A stretch of 64,000 bases of DNA from Caulobacteraceae bacterium (GCA_027489335.1 JAIXZX010000012.1:1-64000); one strand, 5' to 3'. Numbered from the stretch's first letter, positions 22,246-37,560 are shown. The notes: a model not told the origin generated them from the sequence alone. Made by a program: numbers and translations.

Positions 22246-23319
22246 TCACGGACTCTTGGGCCCTTTCGCCTCCCTGGCCGCCGGTTCGTCGGCCTTTATC
22301 TGCGCGGCCCGCTCCAGGAAGCGGATGACCGAAAGCTCGAAAGCGCGCGGGGTTGCGGCTGCCTTCAGGGGTAGTTCGCCGCCTTCATAGGCCGCAAGGA
22401 CCAGGGGGTGGATATAGGCCCGCCGGCAGACGGCGGGCGTATTGCCCAGCAGGCCCGCCACCGCCTTGATGCAGGTGTTCAGGTTCCGCTTCGTCTGGGT
22501 CTTGGTCGAACAGCCGCCGTGTTCCACCAGGGCGCGGGCCGCCGAGACGGTGGCCGCCCAGGTGCGGAAGTCCTTGGCGCTGACCTCTTCCCCCATGGCC
22601 GCACGCAGATAGGCGTTCACATCGGCCGACTCCACGGCCCGGCGCTCGCCATCCTCGTCCAGATACTGGAACAGCCGTTGTCCCGGGAGGTCCTGACAGG
22701 ACTTCACCACCCGGGCGAGCCGGCGGTCCTGGAACGCCGTCTCGTGGTCTTTCCCGCCCTTGCCGCGGAAGGCGAAGGTGACGCCGCGGGTGCTGATCTT
22801 GGCGTGCCGGTCGCGCAGGGTGGTCAGGCCAAAGCTCTTGTTGGTGCGGGCGTACTCGTCATTGCCCACCCGGATCAGCGTCACTTCCAGCAGGCGGATG
22901 ACCGCGGCGAGCACCTTCTCCCGCGGGAGGCCCCGCCGGGCGAGGTCGGCCTCCACCTGTTTGCGCAGCCGCGGCAGGGCGCGGCCGAAGGCGGCGACCC
23001 GCTCGAACTTCGCCAGGTCCCGGCTTTCGCGCCAGCGGTCGTGATAGCGGTACTGCCGTCGGCCCCGCTGATCCCGCCCTGTCGCCTGGATGTGGCCCCT
23101 GGCGTTCGCGCAGATCCACACGTCGGTCCAGGCTGGCGGGATCACCAGGGCCTGGATGCGGGCGAGGGTGATTTCATCCTTCACCGCATCGCCCGCAGCG
23201 TCGCGATAGGAAAAGCCCGCCTTGCCCGCCCGCCGGGAAATCCCCGGATCGTCGGGGTTCACATAGATGAGGCCAGCGGCGCGGGTTTCGGACTTGAGGT
23301 CGGCGATATCGCGCGGCAT
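22246..23319 (-). CDS. DNA topoisomerase IB
   Basis: GLIYVNPDDPGISRRAGKAGFSYRD, IPPAWTDVWICANARGHIQATGRDQRGRRQYRYHDRWR, VGNDEYARTNKSFGLTTLRDRH, FRTWAATVSAA. Confidence 0.93.
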   Translation of the reverse strand: MPRDIADLKSETRAAGLIYVNPDDPGISRRAGKAGFSYRDAAGDAVKDEITLARIQALVIPPAWTDVWICANARGHIQATGRDQRGRRQYRYHDRWRESRDLAKFERVAAFGRALPRLRKQVEADLARRGLPREKVLAAVIRLLEVTLIRVGNDEYARTNKSFGLTTLRDRHAKISTRGVTFAFRGKGGKDHETAFQDRRLARVVKSCQDLPGQRLFQYLDEDGERRAVESADVNAYLRAAMGEEVSAKDFRTWAATVSAARALVEHGGCSTKTQTKRNLNTCIKAVAGLLGNTPAVCRRAYIHPLVLAAYEGGELPLKAAATPRAFELSVIRFLERAAQIKADEPAAREAKGPKSP

Positions 23320-23408
23320 GCGGCGGATTCCTCACAGGCCGGGCGCCCGGCGCGGCGAGCAACGTGGTAGGAACCCCGCCGGTTCCTCTTTCCATCCGCC
23401 GGTGCGCC

Positions 23409-24233
23409 TTGAACTATCGCCACGCCTTCCACGCCGGAAACTTCGCCGACCTGGTCAAGCACGCAGCCCTGCTCTGGCTGCTCAGCCAGATGCAGCGAGG
23501 CCGCCAGCCCCTGCAGGTGATCGACACCCACGGCGGCTCAGGCCTCTACGACCTGCGCGGGCCTGAGGCCCATCGGTCCGGCGAGGCCGAGGCGGGCGTC
23601 ATGCGCCTGATGGCCCAGGCAGAGCCCGCGGCTGAGATGACGTCCCTGGTCCAGGCGGTGGCCGAGGCGAATTCCGGCGGCGAGACCTGGCTCTATCCGG
23701 GTTCGCCCTGGCTGATCGCCCGGGCCCTGCGACCGGGCGACCGGTACGCCGTCTTCGAGATGCAGCCCGACGAGCATGGCCGGCTGTCGCACCTTTTGGC
23801 GGGGCGAAAGGCGGTGGCGACCCACTGCGCCGACGGCTTCGCCGGCGCCGTCAGCCAGATGGCGAGCGGCGCGCGGCATCTGGTGCTGGTCGATCCTCCG
23901 TTCGAGCGGGCCGACGACTATGGGCGCAGCTGCGACCTGGCGGCCGGCGTCCTTGGTTGCGACCCTGCTGCCACCCTGCTGATCTGGCTGCCGCTCAAGG
24001 ATCTGCACACCCTCGATCTCTTCGTCCGCGACCTGGAGGACGCCTGCGACCTAGCGCCCATCCTGATCGCCGAGGCCAGGATGCGCGCCCTGGAAGACCC
24101 GATGAAGATGAACGGCTGCGCCCTGGCCCTGGTCAATCCGCCAGAAGGCGCGCAGGCGGTGTTGCAGGCGATCTGTGCGGCGGTGGTGGCTGAGGCCCCG
24201 GGCGGCAAGGCCCAGGTCTGGCCGGCGGGCTGA
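23409..24233 (+). CDS. rlmJ: 23S rRNA (adenine(2030)-N(6))-methyltransferase RlmJ
   Basis: LNYRHAFHAGNFADLVKHAALLWLL, DTHGGSGLYDL, HLVLVDPPFE. TTG start at 23409 likely. Confidence 0.92.
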   Translation: MNYRHAFHAGNFADLVKHAALLWLLSQMQRGRQPLQVIDTHGGSGLYDLRGPEAHRSGEAEAGVMRLMAQAEPAAEMTSLVQAVAEANSGGETWLYPGSPWLIARALRPGDRYAVFEMQPDEHGRLSHLLAGRKAVATHCADGFAGAVSQMASGARHLVLVDPPFERADDYGRSCDLAAGVLGCDPAATLLIWLPLKDLHTLDLFVRDLEDACDLAPILIAEARMRALEDPMKMNGCALALVNPPEGAQAVLQAICAAVVAEAPGGKAQVWPAG

Positions 24234-24242
24234 GGGGCAGGC

Positions 24243-24806
24243 GTGCTCAAGCGATCCTTCGACATCGTCGCTTCCATGGCCGGTCTGGCGGTGCTGTGGC
24301 CGGTGTTGCTGATCATCGCAGTCGCGGTGCGGCTGGATTCGCCTGGCCCGGCGATCCACTGGTCGCGGCGGGTGGGCCGCGACAATATCATCTTCCTGAT
24401 GCCCAAGTTCCGCAGCATGCGGATCGACACCCCCGACGTGGCGACCCACCTGCTGGACGATCCGCAACAGTGGATCACACCGCTCGGACGGCTTCTGCGG
24501 CGGACCAGCCTGGATGAGTTTCCCCAGCTCTGGAGCGTGCTGGTCGGCCAGATGAGTCTGGTCGGCCCCAGGCCCGCCCTGTTCAACCAGGATGACCTGG
24601 TCGCCCTGCGGACGCAGGCCGGCGTTCACCGCCTGCGGCCAGGGGTCACCGGATGGGCGCAGATCAACGGTCGCGACGACCTCCCCATTCCCGACAAGGT
24701 GCGTCTCGACGCCGAATACGCTGAGCGGCGCAGCCTGATCTTCGACATCCGCATCATCCTGATCACCCTGCGCGCGGCGGTTGCAGCGAGGGGCGTTTCG
24801 CACTGA
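24243..24806 (+). CDS. Sugar transferase (undecaprenyl-phosphate sugar phosphotransferase family)
   Basis: KRSFDIVASMAGLAVLWPVLLIIAVAVRLDSPGPAIHWSRRVGRD; MPKFRSMR; RRTSLDEFPQLWSVLVGQMSLVGPRPALF; GVTGWAQINGR. Confidence 0.95.
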   Translation: MLKRSFDIVASMAGLAVLWPVLLIIAVAVRLDSPGPAIHWSRRVGRDNIIFLMPKFRSMRIDTPDVATHLLDDPQQWITPLGRLLRRTSLDEFPQLWSVLVGQMSLVGPRPALFNQDDLVALRTQAGVHRLRPGVTGWAQINGRDDLPIPDKVRLDAEYAERRSLIFDIRIILITLRAAVAARGVSH

Positions 24807-24860
24807 CCGGCGACAAGTCGGCGACTGACGCGTTGTAGGGAACGACGTTGGAGTTCCCGC

Positions 24861-26915
24861 TTGCCCCAGTTCCCGACCGGTCTGTCCCAACGCCTCGCCG
24901 CGATTCGCCGCCGGGCAGATGAGGCGCGCGCGCGCCATCTTGGCTCAGAGGCTCGGCAGGCTTTCCGCCGCCGGGCCCTGTGGAGCGGCGGCGCCCTGGG
25001 GGCGGTCGTTCTGGCGCTGGGGCTCTTCCTGCTGCTCTTCGACTGGAATCTGCTGCGTGGGCCGATCGGCGCCTTCGCCTCGGCCCGTCTGGGCCGCGAG
25101 GTCGTCCTGGCCGGAGATCTCGACGCCCAGCCCTGGTCCCTGCGGCCCTCGGCGACCGTCAACGGTCTCAGTATCGGCGATCCCGACTGGGCCGGCGAGG
25201 GCAAGACGATCCAGATCGAGCGGCTGACCATCCAGATGGAGCTGCTGCCCCTGTTTCGCGGCCGCACGATCCTGTCGCGGCTGGAACTGACCCGCCCGGT
25301 GGCGCGACTGCAGCGCGACGCCGAGGGCCGGGCCACCTGGGATTTCTCTAAGCCCGGTGAGGCCTCCCACCCGGTCGATCTTCCCGCCATCCGCAGGTTC
25401 ATCATCGAGGGCGGGCAGCTTGAGGTGGTCGACGCCCAGCGTGGCCTGCGGTTCTCCGGCGGCGTGGAGGCCAGCGAGGTCCGCGGCGGCGACGCTGGTT
25501 TTGCTCTGACCGGCGATGGGAACCTGAACGGCGAGGTGTTCCGGCTACGCGTCAAGGGCGGCCCGCTGATCAATGTGAATCCGGACGAACCCTATCCCTT
25601 CGACGCCGATATCCGCGCCGGCGCGACCCGCGTGACCGCCAAGGGCGCCCTGCCTGAGCCCTTCGACCTGGGCCGGTTTGGTCTGGATCTCACCGCAGAG
25701 GGCCCGGACCTGGCGCGGCTCTACGGCCTGACGGGCCTCGCCCTGCCCAATACGCCGCCCTACCAGCTGTCGGGGCGCCTGGTGCGCGAGGGCCAGATTT
25801 ATCGGCTGGACGATCTGGGCGGCCGGCTGGGCGACAGCGACCTGTCGGGCAGTCTGCGGGTCGACGTCACCCAGGCGCGTCCCTTCCTGTCGGCCGACCT
25901 GCGCTCCCGGCGGCTGGATCTGGACGACCTGGCCACCCTGTTCGGCGGCGCTCCCTCGACGGGTTCAGGCGAGACCGCCTCGGCCGCCCAGGAAGAGATG
26001 GCCCAACAGCTCCGCGCCCAGCAGCGGCTCTTCCCGGACGCGACACTCGACGTCCAGCGGATCAGGTCCATGGACGCCGAGCTGACCTATCGCGCCGATG
26101 CGATCGAGGCGCCGAACCTCCCCCTGCGCGGGGCCCGGGTGAGCCTGACCCTGGAAGACGGCTTCCTGGACGCTCAGGAGGTGGTGTTTTCCCTGCCCCA
26201 GGGCGCGTTCGCCGGCCGCATTTCCCTTGATGCGCGGCCCGACGTGCCGATCACCGACCTGGACATGCGCCTGACCCGCGCTCGCCTGGAGCAGCTGCTG
26301 CCGGCCGGGGAGGGGGGCGTGGCCCCTCTGTCGGGGGATCTCGTCGGGCGGGTCAAGCTGAGAGGCGCCGGGGCCTCGGTGCACCGGGCCTTCGCCAATG
26401 CGGAGGGCGAGGCGCTCCTGGTCGTGCCGCAGGGTGAAATCCGGGCGGCCTTCGCCGAACTGATCGGGATCAACGTCACCCGTGGCCTCGGCCTCCTGCT
26501 GACCGACGACCAGTCGCGGGCGCCGGTGCGCTGCGCCGTGGCGCACTTCAAGGGTCGGCAGGGGGTGCTGCGCGCCACCTCCATCGTCTTCGACACCGGG
26601 CCGGTGCTGGGGCGCGGCGAAGGTGAGATCGATCTGGGACGCGAGCGGATCGATTTCCGCCTGGATGGCGAACCCAAGGAGCCCCGTCTGATCAGGCTGA
26701 TGGCGCCGGTGACGGTCAGCGGACCCATGCTGGCGCCCCAGGTGGGCGTCGAGGCCGCCGGCGCCATCGCTCAGGGCGGTCTGGCCGTGGCCCTGGGCGT
26801 GGTGGCCGCTCCCCTGGCCGCGCTGCTGCCCTTCCTCGATCCAGGCCTCGCCGAGGACGCCGCCTGCGGCGCTCTGATCGCAGAGGCTCGCAAGGCTGGC
26901 GCGCCGGCCAATTGA
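24861..26915 (+). CDS. AsmA family protein
   Basis: N-terminal TM, FDWNLLRGPIGAFASARLGREVVLAGDL, AsmA-like C-terminal FKGRQGVLRATSIVFDTGPVLGRGEGEIDLGRERIDFRLDGEPKEPRLIRLMAPVTVSG. Confidence 0.88.
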   Translation: MPQFPTGLSQRLAAIRRRADEARARHLGSEARQAFRRRALWSGGALGAVVLALGLFLLLFDWNLLRGPIGAFASARLGREVVLAGDLDAQPWSLRPSATVNGLSIGDPDWAGEGKTIQIERLTIQMELLPLFRGRTILSRLELTRPVARLQRDAEGRATWDFSKPGEASHPVDLPAIRRFIIEGGQLEVVDAQRGLRFSGGVEASEVRGGDAGFALTGDGNLNGEVFRLRVKGGPLINVNPDEPYPFDADIRAGATRVTAKGALPEPFDLGRFGLDLTAEGPDLARLYGLTGLALPNTPPYQLSGRLVREGQIYRLDDLGGRLGDSDLSGSLRVDVTQARPFLSADLRSRRLDLDDLATLFGGAPSTGSGETASAAQEEMAQQLRAQQRLFPDATLDVQRIRSMDAELTYRADAIEAPNLPLRGARVSLTLEDGFLDAQEVVFSLPQGAFAGRISLDARPDVPITDLDMRLTRARLEQLLPAGEGGVAPLSGDLVGRVKLRGAGASVHRAFANAEGEALLVVPQGEIRAAFAELIGINVTRGLGLLLTDDQSRAPVRCAVAHFKGRQGVLRATSIVFDTGPVLGRGEGEIDLGRERIDFRLDGEPKEPRLIRLMAPVTVSGPMLAPQVGVEAAGAIAQGGLAVALGVVAAPLAALLPFLDPGLAEDAACGALIAEARKAGAPAN

Positions 26916-26970
26916 CGCCGCCCTGGCGAGATCGCAACACTCCCCCTCCGTTCACGGTCGGATACTGCCT

Positions 26971-27447
26971 ATGAAGACGCCATCCGTCGGCCTCGCCGCC
27001 GCTCTCGCCCTGGCCTCGGCCGCGCTGCTCACCTCGGCCGCCCCGGCGGCGGCCGAAAGCGCCGCCGAGCGGGCGGTCGCCGCCCGCCAGGCGGGGTTCA
27101 AGCAGATCGGCGCAGCCTTCAAGGCGGTGAACGACGAACTCCGCGCCGGCAAGCCCGACCTCGCGGCGGTGGCGAGCGCGGCGGCCCGGCTGGAAGGCCA
27201 CGCTGGTCAGCTTCCAACCTGGTTTCCCCGGGGCAGCGGTCCGGAATCCGGCGCCGACACCGGCGCGCGAGCCGCAGTCTGGAGCGATGCGGCGGGATTC
27301 GCCGACGCCGCCGCCAATCTCAGAACCCAGACCAGCCGGCTGAATGCGCTGGCCCGGGAGGGCGATCTCGCCGCCGTGCGCAAGCAGGCCGCCCTGGTGG
27401 GCGCCGCCTGCAAGACCTGCCACACCGCCTACCGCGAAGAGGACTGA
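26971..27447 (+). CDS. Cytochrome c' (class II cytochrome c)
   Basis: Signal peptide, helical-bundle sequence, C-terminal heme motif CKTCHTAYREED. Confidence 0.9.
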   Translation: MKTPSVGLAAALALASAALLTSAAPAAAESAAERAVAARQAGFKQIGAAFKAVNDELRAGKPDLAAVASAAARLEGHAGQLPTWFPRGSGPESGADTGARAAVWSDAAGFADAAANLRTQTSRLNALAREGDLAAVRKQAALVGAACKTCHTAYREED

Positions 27448-27472
27448 GCCTGATGCTCTGAGCTCGGCCCAC

Positions 27473-27503
27473 GAAAAACCCCGCCGCCCGGAGGCGACGG
27501 GGC
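27473..27503 (-). terminator. Rho-independent terminator for the 27529 gene
   Basis: On the minus strand: ccccgtcgcctccgggcggcggggtttttcgt. Confidence 0.8.
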
Positions 27504-27528
27504 TATCTCAGAGCTGAGCAGACTGGAT

Positions 27529-27867
27529 TTAGCCGACCGAACGGTCGGCGGCTTCCCGCAGGCAGCCAAGCCAGGCGTCTTCGCGGGCCTTTTCGGCGGC
27601 GCGGAGCTTTTCTTCAGCTTCCTGCACGCCGGCGTCATGCTTGCGCCATTCGGCCACGGCGCCTTCGCGCGCGGCCCGGGCGGCCTCCATGGTCGGGAAG
27701 CGGGCGAGCACCGCACGCACGGAATAGCTCACCGGCGGTCCCACGGTTTCCCGGTCGGGATAGAAGCCCGTCACGGAGTCCCCGGCTTCCTTCTCGATAT
27801 GGAAGACGTCGGCCCAACCGGCGTGATGGCGCATCAGGGCCCAGGGCCGTTCGATCTGGTCGGTCAT
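27529..27867 (-). CDS. Hypothetical protein
   Basis: MTDQIERPWALMRHHAGWADVFHIEKEAGDSVTGFYPDRETVGPPVSYSVRAVLARFPTMEAARAAREGAVAEWRKHDAGV; dedicated terminator. Confidence 0.65.
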   Translation of the reverse strand: MTDQIERPWALMRHHAGWADVFHIEKEAGDSVTGFYPDRETVGPPVSYSVRAVLARFPTMEAARAAREGAVAEWRKHDAGVQEAEEKLRAAEKAREDAWLGCLREAADRSVG

Positions 27868-28235
27868 CAGGCACTCCTCAAGTTCGGTGACGGGAAAATA
27901 GCGCAGGAACGAGCCGGTCTCCAATCGCATCCGTCAAGGAATTGCAAGGCGCCCGGCTCTGGACAGCGACGACGCCTCGCGATCGGCCTTCACCTTGAAC
28001 CCCGCCCGCGCCATCGCTCAATCGTGATCAGACGCCCATTTCAGCCGTGAGCCCCTGTTTGGGGCGATTGAACGGCGCTTGAAGGCGCAACTTGGAAGAT
28101 CATTTCAATTCAGCCGCGTCTGCCCCATCGACAAGGGATGTTCTTGCCGGGTAAATGCGCGGTTCCAACGCGCGTCCCAAACGGCCCCTCGGGGCCGCGC
28201 CGACGTGCGCCCGTAGCAAGTGGAAGGGAGTCCGT

Positions 28236-32882
<4,647 letters not shown>

Positions 32883-32904
32883 GACTGAAGATCGGAGCAC
32901 CGTC

Positions 32905-34356
32905 ATGGGAAAGCCCACCGGCTTCCTTGAGATCGAACGTCAGGACCGTGGCTACGAGAAGCCCGAGTCCCGGCTGAAGACCTGGAACGAATTCGTCAAA
33001 CCCCTGGCCCAGCCTGAGCTGACCAAGCAGGCGTCCCGCTGCATGGATTGTGGGATCCCGTACTGTCACAATGGCTGTCCGGTGAACAACCAGATCCCGG
33101 ACTTCAATAACCTCGTCTATCGCGAGCAGTGGCTGGCGGCGCTGGAGAACCTCCAGTCGACCAACAATTTCCCGGAGTTCACCGGTCGGGTCTGCCCCGC
33201 GCCCTGCGAGGCCGCCTGCACGCTGAACATCGTCGACACCCCGGTGACCATCAAGACGATCGAGTGCCAGATCGTCGACAAGGGGTGGGAAGAGGGCTGG
33301 ATCACGCCGCAACCCTCGCCGCGCGGCACGGGCAAGCGGATCGCCGTGGTCGGTTCTGGCCCTGCGGGCCTGGCCTGCGCCCAGCAGCTGGCCCGGGCGG
33401 GTCATGCCCCCACCGTGTTCGAAAAGAGCGACCGGATCGGCGGGCTGCTGCGCTACGGCATCCCGGACTTCAAGATGGAGAAGCACCTGATTGATCGTCG
33501 GGTGCGCCAGATGGAGGCCGAAGGAGTCATCTTCCGCACCAATTTCGAGGTCGGTGTGAACGTCTCGGTCCAGCGTCTGCTGGATGACTACGACGTCCTC
33601 GTCATGGCCGGCGGCGCGGAGAAGCCCCGTGACCTGGAGATCGAGAACCGCGATCTGGACGGCATCCATTTCGCCATGGACTTCCTGACCCAGCAGAACC
33701 GTCGGGTGGCGGGCGACTCCGAAGAGGTTGCGGCTCCGACCGGCACCCTGTCGGCCAAGGGCAAGCACGTGGTGGTCATCGGCGGTGGCGACACCGGCTC
33801 GGACTGCATCGGCACCTCGAACCGTCATGGGGCCGCCTCGGTGACCCAGCTGGAGATCATGCCCCAGCCGCCGGCCCGCGAGAACAAGCTGATGACCTGG
33901 CCCGACTGGCCGCTGAAGCTGCGCACTTCGTCGAGCCACGAAGAGGGCTGCGAGCGTGACTTCGCCGTCGCCACCAAGCGGGCCATCGGCAAGGACGGCA
34001 AGATCGAGGCCCTGGAATGCGCCCGCCTGGAGTGGGTGAAGGGCGATGACGGCCGCATGGTCATGAAGGAGATCGAGGGCAGCACCTTCCAGCTGAAGGC
34101 CGACCTCGTTCTGCTCGCCATGGGCTTTGTCAGCCCCCGCCATGAGGGCTTTGTCGAACAGGCCAAGGTTGATCTCGACCCTCGGGGCAACGTGAAGGCC
34201 TCGGTGGACGACTATCGCACCTCAGAGCCGCGGATCTTCTCCTGCGGCGACATGCGCCGGGGCCAGTCCCTGGTGGTGTGGGCCATCCGTGAGGGCCGTC
34301 AGGCCGCTCAGGCGGTCGACGCCTATCTGATGGGCGCGAGCAAGCTGCCCCGCTAG
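32905..34356 (+). CDS. gltD: Glutamate synthase small subunit
   Basis: [59 protein letters not shown]. Confidence 0.97.
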   Translation: MGKPTGFLEIERQDRGYEKPESRLKTWNEFVKPLAQPELTKQASRCMDCGIPYCHNGCPVNNQIPDFNNLVYREQWLAALENLQSTNNFPEFTGRVCPAPCEAACTLNIVDTPVTIKTIECQIVDKGWEEGWITPQPSPRGTGKRIAVVGSGPAGLACAQQLARAGHAPTVFEKSDRIGGLLRYGIPDFKMEKHLIDRRVRQMEAEGVIFRTNFEVGVNVSVQRLLDDYDVLVMAGGAEKPRDLEIENRDLDGIHFAMDFLTQQNRRVAGDSEEVAAPTGTLSAKGKHVVVIGGGDTGSDCIGTSNRHGAASVTQLEIMPQPPARENKLMTWPDWPLKLRTSSSHEEGCERDFAVATKRAIGKDGKIEALECARLEWVKGDDGRMVMKEIEGSTFQLKADLVLLAMGFVSPRHEGFVEQAKVDLDPRGNVKASVDDYRTSEPRIFSCGDMRRGQSLVVWAIREGRQAAQAVDAYLMGASKLPR

Positions 34357-34368
34357 ATCTGTTGGAAC

Positions 34369-34395
34369 CGACGGCAGGCTGACCGCCTGCCGTCG
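34369..34395 (+). terminator. Hairpin after gltD, possible terminator
   Basis: cgacggcaggc-tgac-cgcctgccgtcg stem; no T run. Confidence 0.5.
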
Positions 34396-34443
34396 AGCCA
34401 CCGCCGCGGGAAGAGAACGTCGGTCTCAACATAACGACGAACT

Positions 34444-34458
34444 TGCGAAAGATTCGCA
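34444..34458. promoter_or_regulatory. Putative Fur box upstream of the siderophore receptor
   Basis: TGCGAA-AGA-TTCGCA perfect palindrome. Confidence 0.55.
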
Positions 34459-34477
34459 TTGTCGTTTCCCCGAGCTA

Positions 34478-34506
34478 CAAATAAGAACGCGTCGCAGTCT
34501 TATTTG
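34478..34506. promoter_or_regulatory. Second inverted repeat, putative Fur/iron operator
   Basis: CAAATAAGA-acgcgtcgcag-TCTTATTTG, perfect 9-bp arms, 20 bp before the receptor ATG. Confidence 0.5.
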
Positions 34507-34525
34507 CACTTGGGGGTTTCCGCAT

Positions 34526-36763
34526 ATGACCAAGCCAATTTCGGGCGTCCGCGCCTATGCCCGTCGCGCCTGGACGCCGGCCGCCGTCGCCGGTCTCGCC
34601 GGCCTCGCCCTGGCCCCGCAGGCCCATGCCGAGGACGCGCCGCACGAAGTGGCCGGCGTCCAGGTGGAGGGACATCTGGCCGCCGAGCCCGTCTCGCCCA
34701 AATTCACCGCTGATCTGCTGGACACGCCCCGCAGCGTCACCGTCATCCCGCAGTTGGTGATCGACCAGACTGCGGCCACCTCCCTCCAAGACATTTTGCG
34801 CACCTCGCCGGGCATCACCTTCGGCGCCGGGGAGGGGGGGCAGCCGCTGGCGGACCGGCCGTTCATCCGTGGTCAGGCTTCCGGCAACAATGTCTTCGTC
34901 GACGGCGTCCGTGACAGCGGCGGCCAGGTCCGGGACATCTTCAACCTGGAACAGGTGGAAGTCGTGAAGGGGCCGGACTCCGCTTACAACGGCCGCGGCT
35001 CCGGCGGCGGCAGCATCAACCTGACCAGCAAGCAGCCCAAGCTTGTCGAGGAGAGCAGCGCCAGCCTGCGGGTCGGAACCGACTCCTATGTCCGCGCCGC
35101 GGTCGACGCCAACTATGTGCTCGGCGAAACCAGCGCCGTGCGGGTGAACCTGATGGGCGCGCAAGGCGACACGCCCCAACGCAACGCCGTGGACTTCGAC
35201 ACCTGGGGGGCGGCGGTGGCGGCCGCCATGGGCCTGGGAACCGACAGTCGCCTGACGCTGAGCTACCAGCACCTGACCCGCAACGACATGCCCGACTATG
35301 GGGTGCCGCTCTCGCGCAAGCTGCCAGGCGTCACCCCGACAGAGACCGGCATCCTCGACGTGCCCCGGGACGCCTTCTATGGCCTCACCGCCCGGGACTT
35401 CCAGGAGACCACCGCCGATATCGCAACCCTGGTGGGCGAGCACGACATCAACGCCGCCATGACCTTCAGGGGGGTCTTCCGCTACGCCAAGACGGTCAAC
35501 GACTATGTGGTCACTAACCCGGGCGATGGCGGCTCGGCCCAGTTCGTCGACGGCCAATGGTGGATGAAGCGCGGCCTCAAGTCCCGCTGGAACCCGGCCA
35601 CCACGGTGGCGGCGGTGGCCGATGTCTATGGCCGCTTCACCACCGGGGCCATCGAGCACAGCTACGACATCGGGCTGGAGCTCTCCCGGGAGAAGAACGA
35701 GAACGCCAGCTATACGGTGACGACGACGGCCGGCTCAGCTTGCCCGACGGGCTTCACCGGCGCGGGCGCGGGCGACTGTACGCTGGTCTACGCCCCCAAT
35801 CCGTCCGACCCCTGGGTGGGAACGATCGTCCGCGGCCCGGTCTCGTCGACCGTCTCCAAGACAGCCGCCGTCTACGTCTTCGACACCCTGTCCTTCGGTG
35901 ACCGCTGGAAGCTCAATCTCGGTCTGCGGCACGACGAATATTCCGTGAGCGGTCGCAACGTGTCGGCGACCGCCGTCACCGCCAGCGACGGCGACTGGAG
36001 TTTCACCAACTACCAGGCGGGCCTCGTCTACAAGCCGAGCCCGAACGGCAGCCTCTATGTCTCCTACGGCACCGCCTCGACGCCGCCGACCATCTCCGGC
36101 GGCGACCAGAACACCTCCGCTGGCGTGGGATCGGGCAATCTGGCCAACAAGCTCCTGGACCCGGAAGAGACCACCTCCACCGAGATCGGCGTGAAGTGGG
36201 CCTTCTTCGGCGAACGCCTGTCGACTTCGGCGGCGCTGTTCCAGGTCAACCGCCAGAACGCGCAGATTCTCGTGGATGTCGGCGTCTACGCCCAGGCTGG
36301 CGAGACCGAGGTCCGCGGCCTGGAGCTGGCCGTGACGGGGCAGGTGACCCCCGCCTGGTCAGTCTTCGGCGGCTACACCTACATGGAGTCCGAGCTGGTT
36401 CGGGGCGCCTATAACAACGTCAATGTGGGCGATCCCCTGGCCAATACGCCCGAGCACAGCTTCAGCCTGTTCTCGACCTATCAGCTGACTCCGGCGCTCA
36501 GCCTGGGCGGCGGCGCCTACTATGTCTCCGACAGCTTTGGCGGCAATCAGAACGGCGCTGGCGGTGGAGCCAATGGCGTCTACGCCCCGGAATACTGGCG
36601 GTTCGACGCCGTCGCCAGCTACCGGATCAACGAGCGTCTGAACCTGCAGCTGAACATCCAGAACCTCACCGACGAGGATTACATCGCCCGGACCAACGGG
36701 GTTCACCACGCCGACTACGGCCCGGCCCGCCAGGCCATGCTGACCCTGAACGCCAAGTTCTGA
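34526..36763 (+). CDS. TonB-dependent siderophore receptor (catecholate type, Fiu-like)
   Basis: Signal peptide ending AQAHA, plug LLDTPRSVTVIPQLVIDQTAATSLQDILRTSPGITFGAGEGGQPLADRPFIRGQASGNNVFVDGVRD, terminal ARQAMLTLNAKF; next to a PiuC gene. Confidence 0.94.
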   Translation: MTKPISGVRAYARRAWTPAAVAGLAGLALAPQAHAEDAPHEVAGVQVEGHLAAEPVSPKFTADLLDTPRSVTVIPQLVIDQTAATSLQDILRTSPGITFGAGEGGQPLADRPFIRGQASGNNVFVDGVRDSGGQVRDIFNLEQVEVVKGPDSAYNGRGSGGGSINLTSKQPKLVEESSASLRVGTDSYVRAAVDANYVLGETSAVRVNLMGAQGDTPQRNAVDFDTWGAAVAAAMGLGTDSRLTLSYQHLTRNDMPDYGVPLSRKLPGVTPTETGILDVPRDAFYGLTARDFQETTADIATLVGEHDINAAMTFRGVFRYAKTVNDYVVTNPGDGGSAQFVDGQWWMKRGLKSRWNPATTVAAVADVYGRFTTGAIEHSYDIGLELSREKNENASYTVTTTAGSACPTGFTGAGAGDCTLVYAPNPSDPWVGTIVRGPVSSTVSKTAAVYVFDTLSFGDRWKLNLGLRHDEYSVSGRNVSATAVTASDGDWSFTNYQAGLVYKPSPNGSLYVSYGTASTPPTISGGDQNTSAGVGSGNLANKLLDPEETTSTEIGVKWAFFGERLSTSAALFQVNRQNAQILVDVGVYAQAGETEVRGLELAVTGQVTPAWSVFGGYTYMESELVRGAYNNVNVGDPLANTPEHSFSLFSTYQLTPALSLGGGAYYVSDSFGGNQNGAGGGANGVYAPEYWRFDAVASYRINERLNLQLNIQNLTDEDYIARTNGVHHADYGPARQAMLTLNAKF

Positions 36764-36791
36764 CCCCACGCGGAACGCGCGTTCAGGTCCA

Positions 36792-36818
36792 GGCCCCGCG
36801 GGTTCGCTCGCGGGGCCG
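36792..36818 (+). terminator. Hairpin between siderophore receptor and PiuC gene
   Basis: ggccccgcg-ggttcgct-cgcggggcc, no clear T run; may be an attenuator. Confidence 0.4.
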
Positions 36819-36853
36819 CTTCTGCTCCAGGCCGCCGTCCAAGGATTCTTCCC

Positions 36854-37537
36854 ATGATGCTGCATATCCCAGAGGTGCTGACCAAGGCGCAGGTGGCCGA
36901 CCTTCGCCGACTGATCGACGCCGGGGCCTGGGTCGACGGCAATGTCACCTCCGGCGCCCAGTCGGCCCTGGCCAAGCGCAATGAGCAATTGCCTGAGGCC
37001 TCGCCTGAGGCGCGGGCGGCCGGCGAGCGCATCCTCGACGCCCTGTCGCGTAATCCGCTGTTCGTCACCGCGGCCCTGCCTCAGACGGTCTTTCCGCCCC
37101 TGTTCAACCGCTATGGCGGAGGCCAGACCTTCGGCCTGCACATCGACAACGCCGTGCGCCAGAGCGGCGATGGACGGGTGCGCATCCGCAGCGACCTCTC
37201 AGCCACCCTCTTCCTCACCGAGCCCGAGGACTATGATGGGGGCGAGCTCCTGGTGGAGGACACCTATGGCGTCCACGAGGTGAAGCTGCCGGCCGGGGAT
37301 ATGATCCTCTATCCGGCCTCAAGCCTGCACCAGGTTCGCGCCGTGACCCGGGGCGCCCGAGTCTCCAGCTTCTTCTGGATCCAGAGCATGATCCGCGACG
37401 ACGCCCAGCGCAGCCTGCTGTTTCAGATGGACATCGCCATCCAGCAGCTGGCCGGCAAGGTGGGGGCTGGGGCGCCGGAACTGATCTCGCTCACCGGCGC
37501 CTACCACAATCTGCTGCGGATGTGGGGCGACCTCTAG
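36854..37537 (+). CDS. Fe2+-dependent dioxygenase, PiuC/YbiX (PKHD-type hydroxylase)
   Basis: [106 protein letters not shown]. Confidence 0.93.
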   Translation: MMLHIPEVLTKAQVADLRRLIDAGAWVDGNVTSGAQSALAKRNEQLPEASPEARAAGERILDALSRNPLFVTAALPQTVFPPLFNRYGGGQTFGLHIDNAVRQSGDGRVRIRSDLSATLFLTEPEDYDGGELLVEDTYGVHEVKLPAGDMILYPASSLHQVRAVTRGARVSSFFWIQSMIRDDAQRSLLFQMDIAIQQLAGKVGAGAPELISLTGAYHNLLRMWGDL

Positions 37538-37560
37538 CCGCCCCACCGCGTGCTTTGGCG

